From an uncultured Prevotellaceae bacterium (GTDB lineage: Bacteria > Bacteroidota > Bacteroidia > Bacteroidales > Bacteroidaceae), in NCBI GenBank assembly GCA_902776935.1, contig CACYRS010000015.1, positions 1-43,769 of the forward strand: 43,769 nt of DNA, read 5' to 3'. Each line of letters opens with the position of its first letter. Position 1 is the stretch's first letter. The position numbers were made by a program, and so were the translations under genes. Positions 1-8,112 of the stretch are shown piece after piece. The notes under the pieces were generated by a model, which ran no database searches, had not been told where the DNA came from, and was given only the letters and a program-made list of their open reading frames with translations.

Positions 1-294
1 GACGGTCATAGTCGGCAAGGACGGCAATGTACTTGTAGGTTCCGCGATATTTCTTTGCCTCAAAGCCTATGGATTTCATGGCTCTTCCAATGGCAGTTGC
101 TCCAGATAATCGCTGAAGGGGTCGTAATCGTTGGTGAAATCGCGGTTGAAGATAATATGCTCCACGTCCTTTGCACTGATCTTCATTCCTGCCTCCAACA
201 GCCGGCAGTAGTAGGTCGAGAGGTCACGTTCGCGTACTGGCTCCCATTGTTTACCTGGTTCCAGTGTCACACGGTGACAGGCACGGCGTGACAC
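1..294 (-). pseudogene. VirE/DUF3874-type protein remnant with internal deletion and frameshift
   Basis: Reading leftward from a GTG at 294, about 70 codons encode a segment with RDLSTYYCRLLEAGMKISAKD and, later, YDPFSDYLEQLP. This resembles the part of Bacteroidales VirE/DUF3874 proteins just before the 'LPxWDG' stretch. The frame then stops at 76-78. In another frame, overlapping positions 80-96 and running off the window, the sequence reads AIGRAMKSIGFEAKKYRGTY, which resembles the C-terminal end of the same family (IGRALKxIGFE...). The core of the protein, including its P-loop, is therefore missing and the two ends are joined out of frame. These genes usually travel with mobile elements. 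The remnant starts 3 bases from the stop of the neighbouring gene. Family assignment is by recall of motifs, not by search. Confidence 0.6.
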
Positions 295-296
295 AA

Positions 297-1241
297 CTAT
301 TTTTTGATAAATTCATTATACATCTCTACCAACTTGTTGTATCTGTCCTGTTGGAAGTTCACGATGTAGGCGTTGTCGTCTTGGAACAACAATTCGCGTG
401 CATTCTTGATATTATATAGTAGGTTGAAATTCAGATTTACCCGATTCTTGTAGTCGGGCGTGATGCGCCGGATTTTACTGGTTTGATCGTTCAACAGGAT
501 GACATCGCCATGAATACTCGTGTCACCATTCTGTCGGCGAATGAGCAAAGGAGCAAGCCAGTTCGTGAACGGTGTGCCGACATGCCAGTCAGAGAGCTGC
601 AGTACGAGGTATTTCTCGCCTTCAAACGTAACCATGGGTACTACATTCTTGAAGCGCAGGTCATAATCGGCTAACAGGTACTCCGTGGTGATAGACAGTG
701 CCATGACAGCCCAATCCATATTCTTGATCTTCTGGTCTTCAGGTGCCTTCTCATTATGGTAGAAAGCTTCCAGCACGAAAGGAAAGGCGCGGCGTGGGTC
801 TACTCCAGCCAGATAATAGAAACATGTCATTTTCGTACCATTGGTAGCAGGGGCGTATTTACCCAATTCGCGCTCATAGGCATCTACGCCCATCTCAAGG
901 TAGTCGAAGGCTTTGGCTACGTCCTTTTTGTCGATATAGAGCCGACCTAACACGAGGCAGGAGTTACCCAGAAGGGTGTCCTTGAGTTCCGGCTGTGCTT
1001 TCGCGATGGCCAGAGCCTTGTTGGCGTAGGTCATCGAACGGTCCACGTCGCGCTTGTCTCCCAGGGAGTCTGTGGATAATGCCCTGGCAGCCGCCAACTG
1101 CTTTTGCCCGTCCTGTGGATTCTGGTCAGCCAGCAAGACAGCCTTCTCAGCCGCTTTCAACAGTCTTTCTACGTTACTCTGAGCATTCGCGTTGAATGCT
1201 ACGGCACCTATCAGCGCCACAATAATCATCAGTTTTTTCAT
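297..1241 (-). CDS. Secreted TPR-like protein of unknown function
   Basis: A 314-residue protein beginning with a clear Sec signal peptide (MKKLMIIVALIGAVAFNANA, then Q). The first half is alpha-helical and repeat-like, with alternating A/L/Y spacing typical of tetratricopeptide repeats (around residues 25-140, for example a VLGRLYIDKKDVAKAFDYLE segment). The C-terminal half has no motif I recognise. It is probably periplasmic. The gene is divergent from the SpoIIE-type phosphatase at 1426, whose periplasmic part is also TPR-like, so the two might act in one sensing pathway; that is inference from position only. A TAnnTTTGC box lies 40 bases upstream of the start. The stop abuts the VirE remnant. 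Confidence 0.8.
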   Translation of the reverse strand: MKKLMIIVALIGAVAFNANAQSNVERLLKAAEKAVLLADQNPQDGQKQLAAARALSTDSLGDKRDVDRSMTYANKALAIAKAQPELKDTLLGNSCLVLGRLYIDKKDVAKAFDYLEMGVDAYERELGKYAPATNGTKMTCFYYLAGVDPRRAFPFVLEAFYHNEKAPEDQKIKNMDWAVMALSITTEYLLADYDLRFKNVVPMVTFEGEKYLVLQLSDWHVGTPFTNWLAPLLIRRQNGDTSIHGDVILLNDQTSKIRRITPDYKNRVNLNFNLLYNIKNARELLFQDDNAYIVNFQQDRYNKLVEMYNEFIKK

Positions 1242-1280
1242 ACTTAAATAGTTTTAGAATTCAAATAATTATTATTGAGT

Positions 1281-1289
1281 GCAAAGATA
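1281..1289 (-). promoter_or_regulatory. -7 promoter box for the secreted TPR-like gene
   Basis: On the minus strand this reads TATCTTTGC, matching the Bacteroidota -7 consensus TAnnTTTG. It lies about 40 bases upstream of the ATG at 1241. No convincing -33 TTTG is seen at the expected spacing. Confidence 0.55.
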
Positions 1290-1366
1290 CAACAATTTTC
1301 CGTAACGACGTTCATTTACGCCGAAAAAAATATCCAGATGTGGCACATAAAAAATACGCACTACCA

Positions 1367-1399
1367 TTTGTGTAATCCGGAAAAAAGTTGTAACTTTGC
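1367..1399 (+). promoter_or_regulatory. Two-box Bacteroidota promoter for the first SpoIIE-type gene
   Basis: TTTG at 1367-1370 and TAACTTTGC at 1391-1399, separated by 20 bases, match the -33/-7 consensus of the Bacteroidota primary sigma factor. Transcription should begin around 1404, which supports the ATG at 1426 over the upstream in-frame TTG at 1396. Confidence 0.7.
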
Positions 1400-1425
1400 C
1401 GTCGATAATCAAACAAAATCTTAAG

Positions 1426-3474
1426 ATGAAGAAAACCTTCCAAGTTCTGATTGCAGTCGCTGTACTGACCATCGCGTTCTCTGTCTCAATGTCATCATGC
1501 AGAGGTGATGCCCATGATACGAATCCGGTAGAGCCAGAAAGGACACATGCAGATACCTTGATCGATGAAGTTACCTATGGTAATGAAGAAAGATTGATGG
1601 TTGTCCTCGACAGTCTGGTTGATATAGGCGAAACTTCTATTTGGAGGCGTGCAAATTTCAGATATTCTTATGCCCGGATGCGCCAAGATCTCCAGCAAGC
1701 CGTTGCTATCCTGAAGGATGTTCTTTCTCAAGGCAAGCCCGACAATTTCAAGGATAGCCTCGACTATTTCCTGTCGGTGGTAAATCTGGCCGAAGCTCTA
1801 TCTAATCAATCTCGTTTTGAGGAAGCGTTGAAGACGGCTACGGAAGTGCAGCAGCCAATCAAAGCACTACGCGTCTGCTATCGTCGCTACGACCTTTTGG
1901 CTACGCTGTATCAGGTCATCGCGCTTTCGCAGTACGGTCTAAAAATGAATACCGAGGCTGATAAGAATGCCGAGGAAAGCTATGTTTACGCCCAGGATGC
2001 TTTGAAACTCAAACAGACTGCCGGGCCGGTTGAGATGGCGATGACGCGTGTTGCTTCGTCCATCGCAAGATTGCAATTGAATAAGAGATTCGATGATGCC
2101 GAGAAATGGATAGGGCGATACGATTCGCTCATGAAGGTTTTGGAAGTGCGTGAAAATGATACTTTTACATTTGATCTCTTTAAGGCCTATGGTGATATCT
2201 ATCACATGACGAATGCATTAGGGCAGAAACAGTTTGAAAAGGCCGATAGCGTATATAAAGAATACCTGAAGACCGACTTTGCCAAGACGTATGATGGCCG
2301 AGTGAACAGTTCAGAATACTTTTTCCAGACAGAGCGTTGGAGTGAGTGCGCTGACCTGTTAGGAGGTTATGAAGCTTATGTCTCATCAAACGGGACGGAT
2401 TATTCTTTGGATGTTCTTAAGACCTTGAGCATGAAGTTCACTGCGAATTACAAAGCTGGCAGGCGTGATACAGCGCTGCACGTGGCCAACACTATCATTG
2501 AGCACATCGATTCGGCCATTATCCGCGAACGGGAAAGCAGTGCCACTGAGATGGCTACCATCTACGAAACCAACAAGAAGGATGCCGAGATTGCGCAGCA
2601 GAAGATCGAACTCTCCCAGCAGCGTCTCATCGGTCTGATTATCGCCATCGTCCTGCTCATCATCTTCTTCGTCATATACACCTTTTTACGTAGGCGTGCG
2701 GCCCAGCGCATGGCTGAGATGCGTGCTAAACAGGAGCGTATCGAGGGTGAACTGCAGATTGCCCGAAACATTCAGATGTCGATGGTGCCAAGCCAGTTCC
2801 CCGACTATCCCGGCCTTGATATGTTTGCCTCGATGAGTCCTGCCAAGGAGGTGGGCGGTGATCTCTATGGCTATGTATTCCTGGGCGATAAACTCTATAT
2901 TGCCATTGGCGACGTATCGGGTAAGGGAGTGCCCGCCTCGCTCTTCATGGCGCAGGCAACTCGCCTGTTCCGTACTCTAGCTGCCCAGCAGATGATGCCC
3001 GCTGAGATCTGTACCCGCATGAACGAAGCTCTTTCGGGCGATGACAACGAGAGCGGTATGTTTGTTACCTTCTGGCTCGGTCTATTGGATCTGAAGTCCG
3101 GTCATCTCGACTTCTGTAATGCCGGCCATAACCCGCCCATCATCGGCGGTGGCGAGAATCACGCCGACTTCCTCGAGATGATTCCGAACGCCCCCATCGG
3201 TCTGTGGCCTGATATGGAATATGAGGGAGAGGAAATCGATACCATCAAAGGTCGTCTGCTGTTTGTCTACACCGACGGACTCAACGAGGCTGAGAACCTT
3301 CAGCAGGAACAGTTCGGCGATGACCGTATGCTCGATATTCTGCGTACCGCTCATTTCGACACAGCCCACCAGGTGATTGACGGGCTCAAGGCTGAAGTAG
3401 AGCAGCACCGCAATGGAGCAGAGCCCAACGATGACCTAACGATGATGTGTATATTTTACTCCTGGAAGATATAG
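1426..3474 (+). CDS. Membrane SpoIIE/PP2C-type phosphatase with periplasmic TPR sensor
   Basis: A 682-residue protein. It has an N-terminal lipoprotein-like signal with Cys25 (MSSC), a helical TPR-like region to about residue 390, one membrane segment at about 402-422 (LIGLIIAIVLLIIFFVIYTF) followed by RRR, and a cytoplasmic SpoIIE/RsbU phosphatase domain from about 440. Family motifs are intact: GGDLYGY, GDVSGKGVPASLF, AGHNPP, YTDGLNEA and NDDLTMM, whose aspartates bind the metal ions. RsbU-type enzymes dephosphorylate an anti-sigma-antagonist protein, and here a periplasmic signal would presumably control that. No STAS protein or anti-sigma kinase gene is nearby. It is paralogous to the gene at 12073. 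It converges on the SGNH esterase gene with a 7-base gap. The start at ATG 1426 is set by the signal sequence and promoter. Confidence 0.9.
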   Translation: MKKTFQVLIAVAVLTIAFSVSMSSCRGDAHDTNPVEPERTHADTLIDEVTYGNEERLMVVLDSLVDIGETSIWRRANFRYSYARMRQDLQQAVAILKDVLSQGKPDNFKDSLDYFLSVVNLAEALSNQSRFEEALKTATEVQQPIKALRVCYRRYDLLATLYQVIALSQYGLKMNTEADKNAEESYVYAQDALKLKQTAGPVEMAMTRVASSIARLQLNKRFDDAEKWIGRYDSLMKVLEVRENDTFTFDLFKAYGDIYHMTNALGQKQFEKADSVYKEYLKTDFAKTYDGRVNSSEYFFQTERWSECADLLGGYEAYVSSNGTDYSLDVLKTLSMKFTANYKAGRRDTALHVANTIIEHIDSAIIRERESSATEMATIYETNKKDAEIAQQKIELSQQRLIGLIIAIVLLIIFFVIYTFLRRRAAQRMAEMRAKQERIEGELQIARNIQMSMVPSQFPDYPGLDMFASMSPAKEVGGDLYGYVFLGDKLYIAIGDVSGKGVPASLFMAQATRLFRTLAAQQMMPAEICTRMNEALSGDDNESGMFVTFWLGLLDLKSGHLDFCNAGHNPPIIGGGENHADFLEMIPNAPIGLWPDMEYEGEEIDTIKGRLLFVYTDGLNEAENLQQEQFGDDRMLDILRTAHFDTAHQVIDGLKAEVEQHRNGAEPNDDLTMMCIFYSWKI

Positions 3475-3481
3475 AACATCT

Positions 3482-4186
3482 TCAATGAGACCGTGAACTA
3501 ATCTTGTGTTGTTTCTTGATAAATGAGTTCACCTGGTCTGCTATCTGGCGCATGCCTTTCACTGACGGGTGACCGGAGAGCTTATCTATATTCTTGAGCT
3601 CAATCACCGGCACGTTGTATCGGGCACAGATGGTCTTTACCGACTCATCTATCTCTTCGCGAAGGTCATTGTTGAGCAGGAAATAGATCTCTGTATTGAT
3701 ATATCGGTCGGTCATCCACTGGAGCATTCGTGCCAGGGCAGGACGGAACTGATAGAGGTCGCCATAAGTGATGTTCTCGTATTTATATTCACCGATGGGT
3801 GTTCCTGCCCAGCTGTCGTTGGTGGCACCGAAGACGAAGATGATATCCGGCTGTCCGAGGTTTTCCATGCGGGTGTTGAATGAGCGGGCGCTGTAGTCAT
3901 TGCCGTCATATCCGGTATAGCTCACTGTGGCTCCGCTGTAGCTGTTGTTGACACACAGTCGCCAGCCGTTCTCGCTGATAACCTGATGCCACCATGTCTG
4001 GCGCACATTCTTCACATCGGTCTTCTTATCACCATTCTTGCCGTAATACCACAGCTCGTTGGTAGATGGTGTCATGAATCCCTCGTAGGTAGAATACGAG
4101 TCGCCCAGAATAGAAACCGATTTAGTCTGGGCCACGGCGGCGCCAGCAAAAAGCAGCGAAAGCAGTAAAAAATATAGTTTCTTCAT
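3482..4186 (-). CDS. Secreted SGNH/GDSL-family hydrolase, probable carbohydrate esterase
   Basis: A 234-residue exported protein (signal peptide MKKLYFLLLSLLFAGAAVAQ). SGNH blocks are visible: GDSYS with the nucleophile Ser30, NNSYSG (Gly block), FGATNDSW (Asn block) and GHPSVKGM (His block). The Asp usually three residues before the catalytic His is not in the standard place; the nearest is in IDKLSGH. It is the third and last gene of the leftward pectin operon, 26 bases after the pectate lyase-methylesterase gene. An acetylesterase acting on pectin, removing acetyl groups that block the lyase and polygalacturonase, is therefore the likely role. The family is clear; the substrate is inferred from context. 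Confidence 0.82.
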   Translation of the reverse strand: MKKLYFLLLSLLFAGAAVAQTKSVSILGDSYSTYEGFMTPSTNELWYYGKNGDKKTDVKNVRQTWWHQVISENGWRLCVNNSYSGATVSYTGYDGNDYSARSFNTRMENLGQPDIIFVFGATNDSWAGTPIGEYKYENITYGDLYQFRPALARMLQWMTDRYINTEIYFLLNNDLREEIDESVKTICARYNVPVIELKNIDKLSGHPSVKGMRQIADQVNSFIKKQHKISSRSH

Positions 4187-4212
4187 GTCAATAATTAATT
4201 TTTGTTTTGCTA

Positions 4213-7200
4213 TTACCTTATTACTACTTTTTTGCCATTAGTGATGTAAATGCCTTTGTTGATTTTGCCAACACGCATTCCCTGGAGATTGTAGAATGTG
4301 GCAGATCCGTTGTCGCTGCTAATCTGGTCTATACCTGTATTGGTGCCTGCAACGTCAGCTGCCTTTCCGAAACCACCCCTTGCATTGGCAGCGCGGATGG
4401 TAAGGCTCTCTTTATCAGCATCAACTGTGATGTTGTAACTTGTACCAGTGGTGATGCCAGCAAACACGCCATCCTTGAAGATAGCATATGCTGAAGCGCC
4501 ATTGGAAGCTGTCCATGAGATAGTGCCGTTGTCGTATTTCGCATCGGCAGGAGCATCAATCTGTTTTGCCTGTTCCTGTGCAGTAGTAGCCCAGCCGCCA
4601 AGCACATTCCCGATGGAATAAATCTCAAGTGCTGATGCATCGAGAATGGTCTGCAACTCTGTATTTGCTTTTTTGAAGGTTACGGTATTCGTTGCCGGTG
4701 TGATATTTTCGCCTGCGGAATTCTTTGTACCGTATTCTCCTGCTTTGCTGTAGTCGCAATTGATGCCATCGAGATTCCAACGGGTAGAGATCAGCTTGTC
4801 GGGCTCTTCAAGGGTAGTGTTCAGGTAGATACATACGGGATTATCACTCCAGGCGCGTCCGAAGTTGAACTGTGTAGCTTCAGACTGCTTTACTGTGCAG
4901 TTGTTGTAAACGTAAAGCTCAGAATTTGCCGACATGGTGGCATTGTTATGCTTTTCGTTTACGAGATTTACTTCGTTGAAGTATACCTTACCATTGCCGC
5001 ACATATAGTCTACTGTACCATGAATCTCGCCTCCTTCGAAATAATAGATTCCACCTGTCTTGTGAGAGTAGTAGGTGTCCTGGTAGGAAAGGTGGCGAAC
5101 ATTCTTGTTGATAGTCTTCGTTCCCTTGTCGTGCAGGGTCGGTGCACGGCCTGTACCGCCTGCACTATAGTAGTCGAGGGCATTCTTGAGGGTGAGATCC
5201 TGGAGATACAGTCCTTCGCCAGTGTTAACAAGAAGGTCGGCCTTGCCTAATCCCTCAAGAGCTACAGGTGGAGCAGACACGATGATAGTATTTTCTGCGC
5301 TCTGTCCGATGATAGAAACATTTTTTCCGGATATAGGTGTGTTTACTGCCTCACCGAAATCGTAAGTTCCATTAGGGAGGAATATTTTTGCTCCTTCCTC
5401 AGCACTTGCCGAATTAAGAGCCATGATAAGGCTTGCAGCATCGCCAGAAGGGATGATGTAATAGCCTGAGACGGCATCTTTTTCCATGAAGTCGCTCACA
5501 TTGTATACTGTCACTGCATGCAGATAGGTCTGCGATTCAAAGGTGAATGTCAGCTGTGTGGCATTGCCATCATATTTTAGAACTGCTGCCCCCCCATCGC
5601 TCGTTGACTTGGCAGCCAGGTCGCTCTGAATGACATTGCCTTTGGCATCCTTTACTTCTATTGTTGTACCACTGCCGTACTGGCAGAGGGTGAGAACTAC
5701 CTGTGCCTTGCCTGCTACATCGACAGTGAATGATCCCTCGGCAGCAAAGTCAAAGCCGTGATTGTTGTAGTACTTTCCATTGGTGACGCTGAACAGTTCA
5801 TGATCTTCGGGATAGAAAGTGGCTTGTGTAAGATTATAGTTTTGAACACTGCCAACTGTGGGAGCTGTCTCGATAGCTGTGACACTGGCGTTGACTGAAA
5901 CATTGCCTGTAACAATGTCTGTGGACTTAACCTTTACACCACTTGTATATACCCATCCGCGGAACTTATATCCTTCTAGGATGGTAAGATTAGCCTCGGT
6001 ATAAGGAATCTCGCCTATCTCGTCGCCTTCATACACCTTCTTGGTTCCAAGCTGATTGCCATTCTGATCCTTATAGGTAATTGTAACCTCAGATACCTCC
6101 GTGGCTTCGGCCTTGAAATATGGCAGGTATGCGATGTTTGAGAATGTCAGGGTAGTGGCTGCTCCAGTATATATATAGGTGGCAGAAGACTTGTCCTGGT
6201 GATAGCAGTTTGTCGTTTTCAGATTCGGCTCTGCCAAAAGCTCTCCTGCAGAGTTGGTTACCTTGCAGGTTGCTGGGTTGGCATACTGACAGCCTCCGAT
6301 AGTGAACTTCACAGTGCCGTCAACTGGGACGGTAATAGTGACATTACCGTATCCGTGATTATCGCCTCGCTTTGTTCCCTGGAATGTCACTCCTGCAGGA
6401 AGTACAGAGGGATCAAACTCTGTGGAAAGCTTCTCGTATGGAATCTCGAAGTCAACAAATGTGCGGGCCTTATTCTCCTTGAAGACAATTTTTTGAAGGA
6501 CTCCTTCTGCTGATGTCTTACGCTCGATATATATGCCTGTAACAACGGCCGCAATGTCAAGACTGCCAGAACCTGGACTTTCTTCGATTGCAATCTCACC
6601 GATAAGGTTACCCTTGGTAGCCTTTCCTTCAGCGATAGTGCAGGCATATACGTTAACTGTATATGCAGTGGAGTTTTTTCTGTTACCGAATGTGAGTGTC
6701 AGCTTACCAGCTACTGCAGGCTTGGCAAAGAATGCATATCCGCTGGAGTTCAGCTTGACACCATTAAGCTTCATGTTGCTGCTAGGGGCATCGTTAACGT
6801 AACCAGCATAGTAGAGCCCGTTGTCAGGACCTTCAGTTGGTATTTTATTATCTGTGTAATCCCACACTAAGTCTTTGGATTCCTCACCTGATGTGTCTTT
6901 ATTGCCAAAGATTGTAGCTCCGGCATTTTCTTTCACTAATGTTGGCACTTCACTGGTAGTGGTTACTGTATAAGTATAAGGTACTGTGACAGTCTCTCCA
7001 TGTGAAGAAGGTTTGCTTACTGATGTCTCTGTGATGACGTTGTCATCTTTCCATGTAGTGGCTGTCGCATCCGAATTGCTGTACACTTTCTTCACTCCCG
7101 CTGCAAAGTAGTTTCCTTCGATAAGGAACTCGGAATTCTTGCGGGGGTTGATACAGGCAGTACTGTTGTTGGAGCAGCTGTAGTAGTTGTTTAGCATGTG

Positions 7201-8109
7201 AATCTTACCTGCGCGGGCCATCGGCATACGGGCACGGCATTTCTCTCCCCACCAGTTGAATGCAAAGGTGGTGTTCAGATAACCTGTCGCCTCGCTGTCG
7301 CTGCTACCGATGAGGTTGGTGTTCTGGTGCATGTAAGAGCGGTCGGTATATCGGAAAATACACCAACTGACAGTGTTGAAGTCAGATGAATTAGTGATGT
7401 CAAAGTTACCGTCCATTCCGTCGATAAACTCGCAGTGATCAACCCAGCAGTGCTTGGCACCAGTGAATGATACGAGGTCGCTGCCACCTACGTCGATAGC
7501 GCCAGGTCCCACGAAGGTGATATTGCGGATGATAATGTTCTCTTTACCGTTTACGGTGAGTATACCAGAGTTGCGGTAGCTCTCATTGCTGTCACCAGTC
7601 TTATCGATGATAATCTGGCGTGTATTGAACTCTGCCTCTTCTTTCACCGCTTTACCGTTGGATAGCGTACCTCCGCCACCACTCGTACTCATATTGGGTA
7701 TACCAGCAACGTCGAGGGCGGTCTTTATTTCATCTGTTACATACCATTTTGTGCAGAGACGAGCGTTGTTGATACCCAATAACGTCTTGTTGCCTCGCTC
7801 AAACCCGATGTTGCTCGACACGATGAAGTCGCCTTTTGAACCGTCAAGGATGATGACATCATATTGCTTGATGGCATTCTGGATGTCAGCTTTCATGTCC
7901 TGGCCATTAGATTCTAAGACGGTAACGCTTGTTATGCCTTCTGGTACGGGATAGGTATGGCAACCGCCACCTGTAATATTATAGGTGGCAGAAGCATCTG
8001 TACGTGAAGAATGGGTACAGAAGCCGAAGGGCTTGTCTTGATTGCTGTCAGCAGCTACGGCAAATAAAGCTGTGAATGCAAATGCAATCGTAAATATTGA
8101 TTTCTTCAT
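4213..8109 (-). CDS. Two-enzyme pectin protein: PL1 pectate lyase plus CE8 pectin methylesterase
   Basis: A 1298-residue secreted protein with signal peptide (about residues 1-20). Residues ~80-400 form a PL1 right-handed beta-helix: CWVDHCEF at 221-228 matches the vWiDH signature, and R294-M-P-M-A-R299 matches RxPxxR with the catalytic Arg. Two similar beta-rich modules (~555-672 and ~757-872) flank a segment at ~673-747 like InlB B-repeats (YKDQNGNQLG, YKFRGW). Residues ~880-1170 form a CE8 methylesterase: Q1010-D1011-T, GTVD1034 and GR1085-AW retain the Gln, both catalytic Asp and the Arg. A fibronectin-III-like stretch follows. The tail (YNLQGMRVGKINKGIYI, then NGKKVVIR) resembles type IX secretion sorting domains. 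One molecule can strip methyl esters and cut the exposed homogalacturonan. It is second in the operon, 3 bases after the GH28-GH105 gene. Confidence 0.92.
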   Translation of the reverse strand: MKKSIFTIAFAFTALFAVAADSNQDKPFGFCTHSSRTDASATYNITGGGCHTYPVPEGITSVTVLESNGQDMKADIQNAIKQYDVIILDGSKGDFIVSSNIGFERGNKTLLGINNARLCTKWYVTDEIKTALDVAGIPNMSTSGGGGTLSNGKAVKEEAEFNTRQIIIDKTGDSNESYRNSGILTVNGKENIIIRNITFVGPGAIDVGGSDLVSFTGAKHCWVDHCEFIDGMDGNFDITNSSDFNTVSWCIFRYTDRSYMHQNTNLIGSSDSEATGYLNTTFAFNWWGEKCRARMPMARAGKIHMLNNYYSCSNNSTACINPRKNSEFLIEGNYFAAGVKKVYSNSDATATTWKDDNVITETSVSKPSSHGETVTVPYTYTVTTTSEVPTLVKENAGATIFGNKDTSGEESKDLVWDYTDNKIPTEGPDNGLYYAGYVNDAPSSNMKLNGVKLNSSGYAFFAKPAVAGKLTLTFGNRKNSTAYTVNVYACTIAEGKATKGNLIGEIAIEESPGSGSLDIAAVVTGIYIERKTSAEGVLQKIVFKENKARTFVDFEIPYEKLSTEFDPSVLPAGVTFQGTKRGDNHGYGNVTITVPVDGTVKFTIGGCQYANPATCKVTNSAGELLAEPNLKTTNCYHQDKSSATYIYTGAATTLTFSNIAYLPYFKAEATEVSEVTITYKDQNGNQLGTKKVYEGDEIGEIPYTEANLTILEGYKFRGWVYTSGVKVKSTDIVTGNVSVNASVTAIETAPTVGSVQNYNLTQATFYPEDHELFSVTNGKYYNNHGFDFAAEGSFTVDVAGKAQVVLTLCQYGSGTTIEVKDAKGNVIQSDLAAKSTSDGGAAVLKYDGNATQLTFTFESQTYLHAVTVYNVSDFMEKDAVSGYYIIPSGDAASLIMALNSASAEEGAKIFLPNGTYDFGEAVNTPISGKNVSIIGQSAENTIIVSAPPVALEGLGKADLLVNTGEGLYLQDLTLKNALDYYSAGGTGRAPTLHDKGTKTINKNVRHLSYQDTYYSHKTGGIYYFEGGEIHGTVDYMCGNGKVYFNEVNLVNEKHNNATMSANSELYVYNNCTVKQSEATQFNFGRAWSDNPVCIYLNTTLEEPDKLISTRWNLDGINCDYSKAGEYGTKNSAGENITPATNTVTFKKANTELQTILDASALEIYSIGNVLGGWATTAQEQAKQIDAPADAKYDNGTISWTASNGASAYAIFKDGVFAGITTGTSYNITVDADKESLTIRAANARGGFGKAADVAGTNTGIDQISSDNGSATFYNLQGMRVGKINKGIYITNGKKVVIR

Positions 8110-8112
8110 GAC

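Noticed and set aside
3465-3483. 6-base inverted repeat GAAGAT / ATCTTC at the SpoIIE/SGNH convergent junction
   Set aside because: Short, AT-rich and overlapping both stop codons, with no T tract; not convincing as a terminator.
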